Assembly (NCBI RefSeq): GCF_020216525.1
Contig: NZ_JAIWOY010000001.1
Location: forward strand, 62,001-126,000
Reading direction: 5' to 3'
DNA from: Nocardioides nematodiphilus
Lineage (GTDB): Bacteria; Actinomycetota; Actinomycetes; Propionibacteriales; Nocardioidaceae
DNA length: 64,000 nt
Position numbers and translations under genes: made by a program. How positions within the stretch are numbered: position 1 is the stretch's first letter; each line of letters opens with the position of its first letter. The notes under the pieces were generated by a model, which was not told the DNA's origin, did no database searches, and worked only from the letters and a program-made list of their open reading frames with translations. Of this stretch, positions 34,526-44,233 are shown in pieces.

Positions 34526-35344
34526 TCAGGCCTCCTGGCTGGTCGTCTCGGCAGCGGCAGCCTCAGCAGCCGGAGCCTCGGTGGCAGGGGCCTCGGAGCG
34601 CTCGCCGCGAGCCGGGCGGGAGCCGCCACGGTTCGGACGGTCACCGCCGCGGCTCGGCCGGCCGCTGCGGCCGGGGACACCGGCGCGCGCAGCCTGCTGA
34701 GCCTGACGCTCGGCACGGGTGCCGGCGACCTCGCCCTTGTAGATCCAGACCTTCACGCCGATGCGGCCGAAGGTCGTACGGGCCTCGTAGAAGCCATAGT
34801 CGATGTCGGCACGCAGGGTGTGCAGCGGAACGCGGCCCTCGCGGTAGAACTCGGTGCGCGACATCTCGGCGCCGTTGAGTCGACCGGAGCACTGGATCCG
34901 GATGCCCTTGGCACCCGAGCGCATCGTGGTCTGCATGGCCTTGCGCATGGCGCGACGGAACTGCACGCGACCGCTGAGCTGCTCGGCGACACCCTGGGCG
35001 ACCAGCTGAGCGTCGACCTCGGGGTTCTTGACCTCGAGGATGTTCAGCTGGACCTGCTTGCCGGTGAGCTTCTCGAGCTCGCCGCGGATGCGGTCGGCCT
35101 CGGCGCCACGGCGACCGATCACGATGCCGGGACGCGCGGTGTGGATGTCCACACGGACGCGGTCACGGGTGCGCTCGATCTCGACCTTGGAGATGCCGGC
35201 CCGCTCCATGCCCTTGGAGAGCAGCTTGCGGATGGCGACGTCCTCGCCGACGTACGACTTGTAGAGCTTGTCGGCGTACCAACGGGACTTGTGGTCCGTC
35301 GAGATGCCGAGGCGGAAGCCGTTCGGGTTGATCTTCTGACCCAT
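34526..35344 (-). CDS. rpsC: 30S ribosomal protein S3
   Basis: The 272-residue protein has the KH domain with [20 protein letters not shown] and the S3 C-terminal domain ([27 protein letters not shown]). A 60-residue Arg/Gly then Ala/Glu low-complexity tail (after about residue 210) is typical of high-GC actinobacteria. It guards the mRNA entry tunnel. Its ATG overlaps the rplV stop by one base. Confidence 0.98.
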   Translation of the reverse strand: MGQKINPNGFRLGISTDHKSRWYADKLYKSYVGEDVAIRKLLSKGMERAGISKVEIERTRDRVRVDIHTARPGIVIGRRGAEADRIRGELEKLTGKQVQLNILEVKNPEVDAQLVAQGVAEQLSGRVQFRRAMRKAMQTTMRSGAKGIRIQCSGRLNGAEMSRTEFYREGRVPLHTLRADIDYGFYEARTTFGRIGVKVWIYKGEVAGTRAERQAQQAARAGVPGRSGRPSRGGDRPNRGGSRPARGERSEAPATEAPAAEAAAAETTSQEA

Positions 35345-35766
35345 TACTTGCCACCCTTCTTGGCCGCCACGACCTCAGCCGGCTGAACGGCGAGGGTGAT
35401 GTGGCTGGTGCGCTTGTTGATCCGCGTCGCACGGCCCTGGGCACGGGGGCGCCAGCGCTTCATGGTCGGACCCTCGTCGACACGGGCGACGGAGATGACC
35501 AGCGTGCCGCGGTCGAGACCCTCAGTGGTCTCGGCGTTGGCGATGGCGCTCTCCAGCACCTTGTAGACGGTCTCGGAGGCCGCCTGCGGCGCGAACGCCA
35601 GCAGGGACAGCGCCTCGTCGACGGGCAGGCCGCGGACCAGGTCGACGACCCGGCGAGCCTTCATCGGCGTGATGCGCTGGTAGCGGGCGACCGAGAAGGC
35701 GCCGACCTCGTCGCCGAGGAGCGACTGGCGGCGGTCGCTGGTCTTAACGCGCTCGGTGGCGGTCAT
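35344..35766 (-). CDS. rplV: 50S ribosomal protein L22
   Basis: The 140-residue protein has [40 protein letters not shown] and the hook-end [20 protein letters not shown], which lines the peptide exit tunnel and is known for macrolide-resistance mutations. No alteration is apparent. It overlaps the rpsS stop by 4 bp. Confidence 0.98.
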   Translation of the reverse strand: MTATERVKTSDRRQSLLGDEVGAFSVARYQRITPMKARRVVDLVRGLPVDEALSLLAFAPQAASETVYKVLESAIANAETTEGLDRGTLVISVARVDEGPTMKRWRPRAQGRATRINKRTSHITLAVQPAEVVAAKKGGK

Positions 35767-36044
35767 CGACGCTTCCCCTTCCGGTCTTCCTTGACGTGAC
35801 CCTTGTACGTGCGGGTCGGAGCGAACTCGCCCAGCTTGTGACCGACCATGGAGTCGGACACGAACACCGGGACGTGCTTGCGACCGTCGTGCACCGCGAT
35901 CGTGTGTCCGATGAAGGACGGCAGGATCATCGAGCGGCGCGACCAGGTCTTGATGACGTTATGGGTGCCCTTCTCGTTCTCGGCGTCCACCTTCTTGAGG
36001 AGGTGGCCGTCGACGAAGGGGCCCTTCTTCAGGCTGCGAGGCAT
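35763..36044 (-). CDS. rpsS: 30S ribosomal protein S19
   Basis: The 93-residue protein begins [20 protein letters not shown] and contains [20 protein letters not shown] and [20 protein letters not shown]. With S13 it forms the head contact to the A-site finger. It lies 5 bp after rplB. Confidence 0.98.
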   Translation of the reverse strand: MPRSLKKGPFVDGHLLKKVDAENEKGTHNVIKTWSRRSMILPSFIGHTIAVHDGRKHVPVFVSDSMVGHKLGEFAPTRTYKGHVKEDRKGKRR

Positions 36045-36049
36045 GTCAG

Positions 36050-36886
36050 TTACTTCCTACCCTTGCCGGACTTGCGACGGCGGATGATCATCGAGTCGGA
36101 GGCCTTGCGCTTGCGCGTACGGCCCTCGGGCTTGCCCCACGGGGTCACCGGGTTACGACCACCGGAGGTCTTACCCTCACCACCACCGTGCGGGTGGTCG
36201 ACCGGGTTCATCACGACACCACGGACGGTCGGGCGGACGCCCTTCCAGCGCATACGGCCGGCCTTGCCCCAGTTGATGTTCGACTGCTCGGCGTTGCCGA
36301 CCTCGCCGATCGTCGCGCGGCAGCGCACGTCGACGAAGCGCATCTCGCCCGAGGGCAGACGCAGCGTGGCCTTCGTGCCCTCACGGGCGATCAGCTGGGC
36401 GGAGTTGCCGGCGGAGCGAGCCATCTTGGCGCCACCGCCGGGGCGGAGCTCCACGTTGTGGATCGTGGTACCGACCGGGATGTTGCGCAGCGGGAGGTTG
36501 TTGCCGACCTTGATGTCAGCGCCAACGCCCGACTCGACGACCTGGCCCTGCTCGATGCCCTTCGGCGCCACGATGTAGCGCTTCTCGCCGTCGAAGTAGT
36601 GCAGGAGCGCGATGCGGGCGGTGCGGTTGGGGTCGTACTCGATGTGAGCGACCTTGGCCGGCACGCCGTCCTTGTCGTAGCGCTTGAAGTCGATGATGCG
36701 GTAGGCACGCTTGTGGCCACCACCGATGTGGCGGGTGGTGATACGGCCCTGGTTGTTACGACCACCGGTCTTCGGCAGCGGAACGGTCAGCGACTTCTCC
36801 GGCGTGGTCCGGGTGATCTCGACGAAGTCGGCCACGGACGAGCCACGACGGCCCGGCGTAGTCGGCTTGTACTTACGGATAGCCAT
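36050..36886 (-). CDS. rplB: 50S ribosomal protein L2
   Basis: The 278-residue protein of full length contains [37 protein letters not shown] and the catalytic-centre loop [20 protein letters not shown] with the conserved His. It is required for subunit association and peptidyl transfer. Its ATG overlaps the rplW stop by one base. Confidence 0.98.
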   Translation of the reverse strand: MAIRKYKPTTPGRRGSSVADFVEITRTTPEKSLTVPLPKTGGRNNQGRITTRHIGGGHKRAYRIIDFKRYDKDGVPAKVAHIEYDPNRTARIALLHYFDGEKRYIVAPKGIEQGQVVESGVGADIKVGNNLPLRNIPVGTTIHNVELRPGGGAKMARSAGNSAQLIAREGTKATLRLPSGEMRFVDVRCRATIGEVGNAEQSNINWGKAGRMRWKGVRPTVRGVVMNPVDHPHGGGEGKTSGGRNPVTPWGKPEGRTRKRKASDSMIIRRRKSGKGRK

Positions 36887-37188
36887 CAGGCCTGCCCTCC
36901 GAAGATGTCGATGCGGTGACCCTCAGCCAGGCTGACGATCGCGCGCTTGGTGTCCTTGCGCTTGCCAAGGCCAACGCGCGTCTGGCGGGCCTTGCCCTTG
37001 CGGTTGATCGTGTTGACCGAGGTCACCTTGACGTTGAACACCTTCTCGACCGCGATCTTGATCTCGGTCTTGTTCGCGTCCGGGCGGACGATGAAGGTGT
37101 ACTTGTTGGCGTCGAGAAGGCCGTAGCTCTTCTCCGAGACCACGGGCGCGAGCAGGATGTCGCGCGGGTCGTAGTGCAGGGTGCTCAC
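36886..37188 (-). CDS. rplW: 50S ribosomal protein L23
   Basis: The 100-residue protein has [40 protein letters not shown] and [14 protein letters not shown]. It lies at the tunnel exit and docks trigger factor and SRP. It overlaps the rplD stop by 4 bp. Confidence 0.98.
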   Translation of the reverse strand: MSTLHYDPRDILLAPVVSEKSYGLLDANKYTFIVRPDANKTEIKIAVEKVFNVKVTSVNTINRKGKARQTRVGLGKRKDTKRAIVSLAEGHRIDIFGGQA

Positions 37189-37859
37189 TTCTCGTCCTCC
37201 GACTCAGCAGCGGCGGCCTTCTTCGCAGCCGTCTTCTTCGCAGCGGTCTTCTTGGCGGGAGCGGCCGCGACCTCGACGCCGGTGAAGGCGGAGTAGGCAG
37301 CGGTCGAGAAGACCACGTCCTCGGCGTTCAGCACGTCGTAGGTGTTGAGCTGGTCAGCAGCAACGATGTGCACCCGGGGAAGGTTGCGGAACGACAGCCA
37401 GGCAGCGACCTCGGCGCGGTCCAGGACCACGAGGAACTTGGTGCGCTCGGTCAGACCGGCCAGGCCAGCAGCAGCGGCCTTGGTGGACGGCTTCTCGAAC
37501 ACGAAGTCCGCGACGTGGATGCGACCGTTGGCAGCGCGGTCCGAGAGGGCGCCCTTGAGAGCGGCGGCCTTCATCTTCTTGTTGGTGCGCTGGCTGTAGT
37601 CACGCGGGGTCGGGCCGTGGACAACGCCACCGCCGCGGTGCTCCGGAGCGCGGACCGAACCCTGACGGGAGCGGCCGGTGCCCTTCTGCTTGAACGGCTT
37701 GACACCCGAACCGGAGACCTCGCCGCGGTTCTTGGTCTTGTGCGTGCCCTGGCGAGCAGCAGCCAGCTGGGCGACGACGACCTGGTGGATCAGCGGAACG
37801 CTGACCGGAGCCTCGAAGATCTCGGCGGGCAGGTCGACCTTGACAGTGTTGAGAGCCAT
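37185..37859 (-). CDS. rplD: 50S ribosomal protein L4
   Basis: The 224-residue protein has the tunnel loop [20 protein letters not shown] and [20 protein letters not shown], then the globular C-terminal part. A short Lys/Ala tail ([15 protein letters not shown]) is added. L4 lines the exit tunnel with L22, and in some bacteria it autoregulates the S10 operon. It starts 2 bp after rplC. Confidence 0.98.
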   Translation of the reverse strand: MALNTVKVDLPAEIFEAPVSVPLIHQVVVAQLAAARQGTHKTKNRGEVSGSGVKPFKQKGTGRSRQGSVRAPEHRGGGVVHGPTPRDYSQRTNKKMKAAALKGALSDRAANGRIHVADFVFEKPSTKAAAAGLAGLTERTKFLVVLDRAEVAAWLSFRNLPRVHIVAADQLNTYDVLNAEDVVFSTAAYSAFTGVEVAAAPAKKTAAKKTAAKKAAAAESEDEK

Positions 37860-37861
37860 GA

Positions 37862-38518
37862 TCAGGCCTCCGTCTTCTTCGCGGCCGAGCGCAGGACCAC
37901 GAGACCACCCTTGGGGCCGGGAACGGCGCCCTTGATGAGAATGAGGCCCTTCTCGGTGTCGACGGCGTGCACGGTCAGGTTCTGGGTGGTGACGGTGTCA
38001 GTACCCATCTGGCCGGCCATGCGGACGCCCTTGAACACGCGACCGGGGGTGGCGCAAGCGCCGATCGAGCCCGGCTTGCGGTGGTTGCGGTGGGCACCGT
38101 GGGAGGCGCCGACGCCGGAGAAGCCGTGGCGCTTCATGGTTCCGGCGAAGCCCTTGCCCTTGCTGGTGCCGGTCACGTCGATCTCGGCGCCCGCGGCGAA
38201 GGTGTCGACCGGGAGCTCCTGGCCCACGGTGTACGACGACGCGTCGGCGGTGCGGATCTCAACGAGGTGGCGGCGCGGCGTGGTGCCGGCCTTGGCGAAC
38301 TGGCCGGCCTGCGGCTTGTTCACCTTGCGGCCCTCGATCTCGCCGAACCCGACCTGAACGGCGTTGTAGCCGTCGGTCTCGGGGGTGCGGATCTGGGTCA
38401 CCACGTTGGTGTTCGCCACGATGACGGTGACCGGAACGACCTTGTTGTTCTCGTCCCAGAGCTGGGTCATGCCGAGCTTGGTGCCCAGCAGGCCCTTCAC
38501 GTTACGTTCGAAAGTCAT
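37862..38518 (-). CDS. rplC: 50S ribosomal protein L3
   Basis: The 218-residue protein begins [40 protein letters not shown], then [20 protein letters not shown] identifies L3. The internal extension reaches the peptidyl-transferase centre. I chose the ATG at 38518, because the longer open frame (38554) reads into rpsJ. Confidence 0.98.
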   Translation of the reverse strand: MTFERNVKGLLGTKLGMTQLWDENNKVVPVTVIVANTNVVTQIRTPETDGYNAVQVGFGEIEGRKVNKPQAGQFAKAGTTPRRHLVEIRTADASSYTVGQELPVDTFAAGAEIDVTGTSKGKGFAGTMKRHGFSGVGASHGAHRNHRKPGSIGACATPGRVFKGVRMAGQMGTDTVTTQNLTVHAVDTEKGLILIKGAVPGPKGGLVVLRSAAKKTEA

Positions 38519-38528
38519 CTCAACAACC

Positions 38529-38837
38529 TCAGAGCTTGATCTCGATGTCGACACCGGCCGGCAGGTCGAGGCGCATCAGCGAGTCGACCGTCTTCGGGGT
38601 CGGGTCGATGATGTCGATGAGGCGCTTGTGCGTGCGCATCTCGAAGTGCTCGCGGGAGTCCTTGTACTTGTGGGGCGAGCGGATGACGCAGTACACGTTC
38701 TTCTCGGTCGGCAGCGGCACCGGGCCGGCGACCTTGGCACCCGTGCGGGTGACCGTGTCCACGATCTTGCGCGCCGAGGTGTCGATCACCTCGTGGTCAT
38801 AGGCCTTGAGCCTGATGCGGATCTTCTGTCCCGCCAT
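38529..38837 (-). CDS. rpsJ: 30S ribosomal protein S10
   Basis: The 102-residue protein begins [20 protein letters not shown] and contains [20 protein letters not shown] and [19 protein letters not shown]10 also takes part in NusB antitermination. It is the promoter-proximal gene of the S10 operon. The conserved 23-bp element at 38941-38963 lies about 100 bp upstream. Confidence 0.98.
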   Translation of the reverse strand: MAGQKIRIRLKAYDHEVIDTSARKIVDTVTRTGAKVAGPVPLPTEKNVYCVIRSPHKYKDSREHFEMRTHKRLIDIIDPTPKTVDSLMRLDLPAGVDIEIKL

Positions 38838-38940
38838 CTGTCTCTCTCGTCCTTCTCGTCTGCGTTGCCGCGTGCGTACTCAGGACGTCCTCGGGGTTGA
38901 GTCAGTCCAGCCCGGTTACTCACCGCCACCGCAGACCTTC

Positions 38941-38963
38941 GACCCCCGAGGTCGGGCGTGTCG
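38941..38963 (-). promoter_or_regulatory. 23-bp element shared by rpsJ and rpsL upstream regions (copy 1)
   Basis: On the - strand it contains CGACACGCCCGACCTCGGG then a variable base and GTC. It matches 22/23 bases of 54739-54761 in the same orientation and at a similar distance from the start codon (103 versus 91 bp). The core CCCGACCTCGGG is a dyad. It may be a promoter element or a protein-binding site. Confidence 0.55.
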
Positions 38964-39242
38964 CGCTTTTCGGCTTACGCCACGCGACACTGGCCTTGAC
39001 CAGGATCTCCACTCTGCGGTTGTTTCGGCAGCCCCCGACAGGTTCGTCAGGTGCGAATCGGACTCCCCGTGCGGCGCGGACATGACTGACCACCGACCGA
39101 CACCCGGGCCCACGAGGGGCCCTCAACGGGAGAAGCGATTCAGTAATCAAGATGTGCCGCACCCCGGCAAGTCCACCGGAGCAACCAGAGAATCTTGTCA
39201 GAGGATCACCCGCTGACCAAATCCAGCGGATGCCCCCTCTCC

Positions 39243-39328
39243 TGAGAGCGTTCCCACGCCGTTGTGACCTGCGTTACCCAACTGTTATTCCTGAGAGCGC
39301 CCTGAGTCTTGACCTGAGAGTTTCCCGA
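39243..39328 (+). promoter_or_regulatory. Three LacI-type operator-like sites upstream of the + strand sugar operon
   Basis: Three 14-mers start TGAGAG: TGAGAGCGTTCCCA (39243-39256), TGAGAGCGCCCTGA (39292-39305) and TGAGAGTTTCCCGA (39315-39328). They resemble the perfect palindrome TGAGAGCGCTCTCA at 47434 and the Streptomyces CebR site TGGGAGCGCTCCCA. The third lies between the -35 and -10 of the candidate promoter. Regulation by the LacI protein at 47575-48615 is inferred. Confidence 0.5.
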
Positions 39329-39337
39329 CGCTTGCAT
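39309..39337 (+). promoter_or_regulatory. Candidate promoter of the + strand sugar ABC operon
   Basis: TTGACC (39309-39314) is 17 bp from TTGCAT (39332-39337). The -35 is good and the -10 weak, as expected for a regulated promoter. It lies about 70 bp upstream of the binding-protein start and overlaps the operator-like sites. Confidence 0.5.
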
Positions 39338-39406
39338 CAAGGGGGACGAAGAGGGAGCGACGGAGCCGAGGGTCCGGACGCTCCATCAATGAGGAGAGGC
39401 AAAGAG

Positions 39407-40780
39407 ATGCGAGTAGGCAAGATCCGTCGCGGAGCGGCTACGGTCGCTGCGCTGGCGAGTGCAGCGCTGGTCGTCGCCGGCTGTGGCAGTAGCGACGACG
39501 AGAACGGCACCGCCGGAGGCACCTCGCCGGGCGAGGGCAAGGCAGAGTGCGCGCAGCTGACCAGCTACGGCGACCTCACCGGGCGCGAGGTGCACGTCTA
39601 CACCGGCATCGTCGAGCCGGAGGACAAGGCCCAGAAGGACAGCTACAAGCTGTTCACCGAGTGCACCGGCGCCACCGTCAACTACGAGGGCTCGAAGGAC
39701 TTCGAGGCCCAGGTCGTCGTCCGTGCGCGCGGCGGCAACGCCCCGGACATCGCCTACGTCCCGCAGCCGGGCCTGCTCAAGACCTTGGTGCAGACCAAGG
39801 CCGTCAAGCCGGCCCCGCAGGCGGTGGCTGACAACGTCGACAAGTGGTTCGGCGAGGACTGGAAGTCGTACGGCACCGTCGACGGCACCTTCTACGCCGC
39901 GCCTCTCGGCGCGAACGTGAAGTCGTTCGTCTGGTACTCCCCCAAGATGTTCAAGGCCAACGGCTGGACGGTCCCGACCACCTGGGCCGACCTGATCAAG
40001 CTCTCCGACGAGGCCGCGGCCAAGGGCATCAAGCCTTGGTGCGCCGGCTTCGAGTCCGGCGAGGCGACCGGCTGGCCGGGCACCGACTGGCTCGAGGACA
40101 TGGTGCTGCGCACCGCGGGCCCGGACGTCTACACCAAGTGGCTCAACCACGAGATCCCGTTCAACGACCCGCAGATCGCGACCGCGCTCGACCGGGCCGG
40201 CAGCATCCTGAAGAACCCCAAGTACGTCAACGGCGGCATCGGCGACGTGAAGTCGATCGCGACCACCGCGTTCCAGGAGGGCGGCCTGCCGATCCTCGAC
40301 GGCAAGTGCGCGTTCCACCGCCAGGCCTCCTTCTACGCGGCCAACTGGCCCGAGGGCACCAAGGTCACCGCGGACGGCGACGTGTTCGCGTTCTACCTGC
40401 CGGGTGACGACGCCTCGTCCAAGCCGGTCCTCGGCGGTGGCGAGTTCGTCGCGGCGTTCAACGACAAGCCGGAGACGCAGGCCTTCCAGACCTTCCTCTC
40501 CAGCGACACCTGGGCCAACGAGAAGGCCAAGGCCACCCCTGACGGCGGCTGGGTCAGCGCCAACAAGGGCCTGGACGTCAACAACCTGACGAGCCCGATC
40601 GACAAGCTCTCCGCCTCGATCCTCCAGGACCCGAACGCGGTCTTCCGCTTCGACGCCTCCGACCTGATGCCGGCCGAGGTCGGCTCGGGATCCTTCTGGA
40701 AGCAGATGGTCAACTGGATCACCGGTCAGGACACCAAGACCACCCTCGACGAGATCGAGAAGAGCTGGCCGACGTCGTGA
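39407..40780 (+). CDS. Sugar ABC transporter substrate-binding lipoprotein (alpha-glucoside-type)
   Basis: The 457-residue protein has a lipoprotein signal peptide with lipobox LVVAGC (lipid-modified Cys26) and a family-1 sugar-binding fold: EVHVYTGIVEPEDKAQKDSY, RARGGNAPDIAYVPQPGLLK, SFVWYSPKMFKANGWTVPTT and TDWLEDMVLRTAGPDVY. It should capture an oligosaccharide outside the membrane. The sequence resembles AglE-type alpha-glucoside binding proteins more than cellobiose ones, so the sugar may be maltose, trehalose or sucrose-like. That assignment is tentative. I chose the ATG at 39407. An ATG at 39389 is possible. Two permease genes follow. Confidence 0.88.
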   Translation: MRVGKIRRGAATVAALASAALVVAGCGSSDDENGTAGGTSPGEGKAECAQLTSYGDLTGREVHVYTGIVEPEDKAQKDSYKLFTECTGATVNYEGSKDFEAQVVVRARGGNAPDIAYVPQPGLLKTLVQTKAVKPAPQAVADNVDKWFGEDWKSYGTVDGTFYAAPLGANVKSFVWYSPKMFKANGWTVPTTWADLIKLSDEAAAKGIKPWCAGFESGEATGWPGTDWLEDMVLRTAGPDVYTKWLNHEIPFNDPQIATALDRAGSILKNPKYVNGGIGDVKSIATTAFQEGGLPILDGKCAFHRQASFYAANWPEGTKVTADGDVFAFYLPGDDASSKPVLGGGEFVAAFNDKPETQAFQTFLSSDTWANEKAKATPDGGWVSANKGLDVNNLTSPIDKLSASILQDPNAVFRFDASDLMPAEVGSGSFWKQMVNWITGQDTKTTLDEIEKSWPTS

Positions 40781-40875
40781 CGTGACCGATGGCCGGGCCG
40801 TAGCGCGCAGCGAGCGCGGTGCGGCCCGGCCGTCGTCTCGTCTTCCCGTCATCCAGAACTGCAGGAGGGGGACCC

Positions 40876-41820
40876 ATGTCCACAGGAGAGAAGCTCCTTC
40901 AAGCCCTGATCGTCGTCGCGATCTTCTTCGCGGTCGTCACGCTCATCCTCACGCTCACCTCGCGCGTCCGCTCGCGCGCCGGTGAGCTGATCCAGTCCAT
41001 GGCCTTCGTCCTGCCCGCCGTCGGGCTGGTCGGCGTGGGCCTGCTGTATCCGGCGATCAACTCGATCAACCTGTCCCTCAAGGACAAGTACTCCACCAAG
41101 TACGTCGGCTTCGACAACTACAAGACCATCTTCACCGACGCCGACCTGCTGCGCGTGCTCGGCAATACCGCCCTGTGGGTGGTGGTCACGCCGATCGTCG
41201 CCACGCTCATCGGCCTGATCTACGCGGTGCTCACCGACCACGCACGCTTCGAGCGCACGGCGAAGGCCATCATCTTCCTGCCCATGGCGATCTCGCTGGT
41301 CGGCGCCTCGCTGATCTGGAAGTTCGTCTACGACGACCGCATCGGCCTGCTCAACGCCTTCACCGACACGGTCGGGCTGGGCCGGCACCACTGGCTGATC
41401 AACAGCCCCTGGAACAACATCTGGCTGATCGTCATCCTGATCTGGGTGCAGGCGGGCTTCGCGATGACGGTGCTCTCGGCCTCGATCAAGGCGATCCCGA
41501 CCGACATCATCGAGGCGGCCAAGCTCGACGGGGTCGGCGGGCTGAAGATGTTCCGCTTCATCACCGTGCCGAGCATCCGACCGACCCTGATCGTCGTGCT
41601 CACCACGATCACCATCACCACGCTCAAGGCCTTCGACATCGTGCGCCAGACCACCGGCGGCAACTACAAGACCAGCGTGTTGTCCTACGAGTACTACCGG
41701 CAGTCCTTCCAGTCCGCGAACTGGGGCCTGGGCTCCGCGCTCGCGGTGCTGATCTTCGTCCTGGTGCTGCCGGTGGTCATCTACAACATCCGTCAGATGC
41801 GCAAGCTGGAGGCCCGATGA
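40876..41820 (+). CDS. Sugar ABC transporter permease, MalF-type
   Basis: The 314-residue membrane protein has about seven TM helices. An additional N-terminal helix (residues 7-30) precedes the core, as in AglF-type permeases. The cytoplasmic EAA loop that docks the ATPase is EAAKLDGVGGLKMFRFITVP. The ATG at 40876 follows a strong GGAGGGGG site, 95 bp after the binding-protein stop. Its own stop overlaps the start of the next permease as ATGA. Confidence 0.93.
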   Translation: MSTGEKLLQALIVVAIFFAVVTLILTLTSRVRSRAGELIQSMAFVLPAVGLVGVGLLYPAINSINLSLKDKYSTKYVGFDNYKTIFTDADLLRVLGNTALWVVVTPIVATLIGLIYAVLTDHARFERTAKAIIFLPMAISLVGASLIWKFVYDDRIGLLNAFTDTVGLGRHHWLINSPWNNIWLIVILIWVQAGFAMTVLSASIKAIPTDIIEAAKLDGVGGLKMFRFITVPSIRPTLIVVLTTITITTLKAFDIVRQTTGGNYKTSVLSYEYYRQSFQSANWGLGSALAVLIFVLVLPVVIYNIRQMRKLEAR

Positions 41821-42734
41821 CCGTCACCCCGATCGCCCAGGTCCCGGTCGCCGAGAAGCTGACCGCGCCTGCTGCCGCGAAGAAGACGCTCACCTCGCCA
41901 TGGGCGTCCCTGGCCGCCTTCGTCATCGCGGTCTTCTGGACCGTGCCGACGGCCGGCCTGCTGATCTCCTCGTTCCGCCCCGAGCACGACGTGAAGACGA
42001 CCGGGTGGTGGCACATCTTCACCCACCCGAGCTTCACGTTCGAGAACTACCGGACGGTGTTCAGCGGCACCGGCGAGACCGGCCTGTTCCCGTTCATCGT
42101 CAACTCGATCGCGATCACCGTGCCTGCGGTGATCATCCCGATCTTCTTGGCGACGATGGCGGCGTACGCGTTCGCGTGGATGAGATTCCCGGGCAAGGAC
42201 CTGCTCTTCATCATGATCTTCGCGCTGCAGATCGTGCCGATCCAGGTCACCCTGGTCCCCCTGCTCAACCTGTACGTGAAGCTCGGGCTGCAGGGCCAGG
42301 ACGCACCCGCGGGAGGCTTCTACTCCCTGTGGCTCTCGCACACGATGTTCGCGCTGCCGCTGGCGATCTTCCTGCTGCACAACTTCATGCGGGAGATCCC
42401 CGGTGAGCTGATCGAGTCGGCGCGCATGGACGGGGCGACCCACGTGCAGATCTTCCTGCGCGTGATCTTCCCGCTGATGATGCCCGCGATGGCCGCCTTC
42501 GGCATCCTGCAGTTCCTGTGGGTCTGGAACGACCTGCTCGTGGCGCTGGTCTTCGGCGGCTTCAAGATCTACCCGATCAACGCCCAGCTGGCCGCCCTGG
42601 CCGGCACCCGCGGCTCGGACTGGCACCTGCTCGCCTCGGGCGCGTTCGTGTCGCTGATCATCCCGCTGATCGTCTTCCTGTCGCTGCAGCGGTTCTTCGT
42701 ACGGGGTCTGCTCGCCGGCTCCGTCAAGGGCTGA
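41817..42734 (+). CDS. Sugar ABC transporter permease, MalG-type
   Basis: The 305-residue inner-membrane protein has six TM helices with a cytoplasmic N-terminal stretch of about 35 residues. The EAA loop is ESARMDGATHVQIFLRVIFP. It pairs with the MalF-type subunit upstream, with which it overlaps by 4 bp. There is no ATPase gene after it. A strong terminator follows at 42773, so the operon ends here. Confidence 0.93.
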   Translation: MTVTPIAQVPVAEKLTAPAAAKKTLTSPWASLAAFVIAVFWTVPTAGLLISSFRPEHDVKTTGWWHIFTHPSFTFENYRTVFSGTGETGLFPFIVNSIAITVPAVIIPIFLATMAAYAFAWMRFPGKDLLFIMIFALQIVPIQVTLVPLLNLYVKLGLQGQDAPAGGFYSLWLSHTMFALPLAIFLLHNFMREIPGELIESARMDGATHVQIFLRVIFPLMMPAMAAFGILQFLWVWNDLLVALVFGGFKIYPINAQLAALAGTRGSDWHLLASGAFVSLIIPLIVFLSLQRFFVRGLLAGSVKG

Positions 42735-42772
42735 GGAGCGAGGCCGCAACGCCGAGCACCTCTCTCTATACA

Positions 42773-42814
42773 CAGAGCGGCCCGCCATCCCTTCGGGGAT
42801 GGCGGGCCGCTCTG
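42773..42814. terminator. Bidirectional terminator between the two sugar operons
   Basis: A perfect 19-bp stem (AGAGCGGCCCGCCATCCC core) is closed by a UUCG tetraloop. It separates the convergent permease and beta-glucosidase genes. It is one of the strongest hairpins in the window. Confidence 0.9.
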
Positions 42815-42832
42815 CTCACGCTCCGCGGGCGA

Positions 42833-44233
42833 TCAGACCGCCAGCGCGTTCGCCTTGATGACGTCGGAGTAGAAGAACGCCGAGTCCTTGGGGTGCCGGC
42901 TCTGCGTCGGGAAGTCGACGTGGATGATGCCGAACCGCTTCGCGTAGCCCCAGGCCCACTCGAAGTTGTCCATCACCGACCAGGCGTAGTAGCCGTTGAC
43001 GTCGACGCCCTTGTCGATGGCGTCGAGCAGGGCGCCCAGGTGGTCGCGCAGGTAGTTCACGCGCTGGGTGTCGTGCACCGCGACCGTGGAGTCGTCGGCG
43101 GCAGCGTCGGCGACGGCCTGCGGGTCGAGGAGCTCCTCGCTCGAGATGCCGTTCTCGGTCACCTGCAGCGGCACGCCGTAGTCGTTGTGCAGCCGCACCA
43201 GCAGATCGGTCAGACCCGAGGGGACGATCGGCCAGCCCATGATGGTGGTCTCGACCTCGGGACCGTAGCCGATGCTGGCGGCCTTGTCGGTGCCCGGGAA
43301 GGTGACCTGGCCCGGCGTCGGCGCCGCGATCCGCTGGGGGTTGTAGTAGTTCACACCCAGGAAGTCGATCGGCTGGTGGATGTCGGCCTCGTCGCCGTCC
43401 TTGATGAAGGACCAGTCGGTGAGGTGACTGGTGGTCTCCAGCAGCTCGGCCGGGTAACCGCCCTTGAGCATCGGGTCGAGCCAGATGCGGTTGGCGACCA
43501 GGTCCAGGTGCTGGGTGGCGGCCAGGTCCTCAGCGGAGTCCGAGGCGGCCTCGAGCTGGTGGATGTTGAGCGTGACCGAGACGCCGGTGGTCGCCGGCAG
43601 CACCGAGCGCAGCGCCTGGACGGCCTTGCCGTGAGCCAGGTTGAGGTGGTGCGCGACCGGGTAGCACAGCGAGTTGTCCGTCAGACCCGGCGCGTGCTCG
43701 CCGCTGCCGTAGCCGAGGTAGGCCGAGCACCACGGCTCGTTCAGCGTGGTGACGGCGCTGAGGCGGTCACCCAGCCGCTCCCCCACGACGCGAGCGAACT
43801 CGGCGAAGTGGTCGGCGACCGTACGGTCGAGCCAGCCGTAGCTGCCGCCCTGGTCGAGTGCCTGCGGCAGGTCCCAGTGGTACAGCGTCGCCAGCGGGTT
43901 GATGCCGCGGGCGAGCATGCCGTCGACGAGGCGGTCGTAGAAGTCCAGACCCTCCTTGTTGAGCGTCTTGCCGTCCGCCATGACCCGCGGCCACGCGATG
44001 GAGAGCCGGTAGTTCTGGAAGCCGAGCTCGGCCATGAGGTCGAGGTCGGACTCCCACCGGTGGTAGTGGTCGCAGGCCACGTCACCGGTGTCGCCGCCGA
44101 CGACCTTGCCGGGGGTGTGGGAGAAGGTGTCCCAGATGCTCGGGCCGCGACCGCCCTCGGTCGCACCTCCCTCGATCTGGTAGGACGCCGCGGCGACACC
44201 CCATACGAAACCTTCGGGGAAATTCCTGGTCAT
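42833..44233 (-). CDS. GH1 beta-glucosidase (bglC-like)
   Basis: The 466-residue TIM-barrel hydrolase lacks a signal peptide, so it acts on imported sugar. It has FPEGFVWGVAAASYQIEGG at the N-terminus, the acid/base Glu166 in TLNEPWC and the nucleophile Glu360 in VTENG. It is the last gene of the - strand operon after the two permeases, exactly where bglC lies in the Streptomyces cebR-cebEFG-bglC system. It should split cellobiose or other beta-glucosides to glucose. The ATG at 44233 overlaps the preceding stop as ATGA. The longer open frame upstream runs through the permease gene and is not used. Confidence 0.95.
   Translation of the reverse strand: MTRNFPEGFVWGVAAASYQIEGGATEGGRGPSIWDTFSHTPGKVVGGDTGDVACDHYHRWESDLDLMAELGFQNYRLSIAWPRVMADGKTLNKEGLDFYDRLVDGMLARGINPLATLYHWDLPQALDQGGSYGWLDRTVADHFAEFARVVGERLGDRLSAVTTLNEPWCSAYLGYGSGEHAPGLTDNSLCYPVAHHLNLAHGKAVQALRSVLPATTGVSVTLNIHQLEAASDSAEDLAATQHLDLVANRIWLDPMLKGGYPAELLETTSHLTDWSFIKDGDEADIHQPIDFLGVNYYNPQRIAAPTPGQVTFPGTDKAASIGYGPEVETTIMGWPIVPSGLTDLLVRLHNDYGVPLQVTENGISSEELLDPQAVADAAADDSTVAVHDTQRVNYLRDHLGALLDAIDKGVDVNGYYAWSVMDNFEWAWGYAKRFGIIHVDFPTQSRHPKDSAFFYSDVIKANALAV

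Larger units (their letters stand above)
38838..39406. promoter_or_regulatory. 569-bp divergent intergenic region between rpsJ and the sugar operon
   Basis: There is no credible gene here. The left part must hold the S10-operon promoter and leader, although I see no clear -35/-10 pair on the - strand. It contains the 23-bp element shared with rpsL (38941-38963). The right part (39243-39340) holds the sugar operon promoter and three CTGAGAG-containing half operators. The central 39000-39230 stretch shows nothing recognisable. Confidence 0.6.

Noticed and set aside
39030..39110. Possible tRNA-like sequence near GTTCG...AATCGGACTCC
   Set aside because: No acceptor or anticodon stem can be formed around it.
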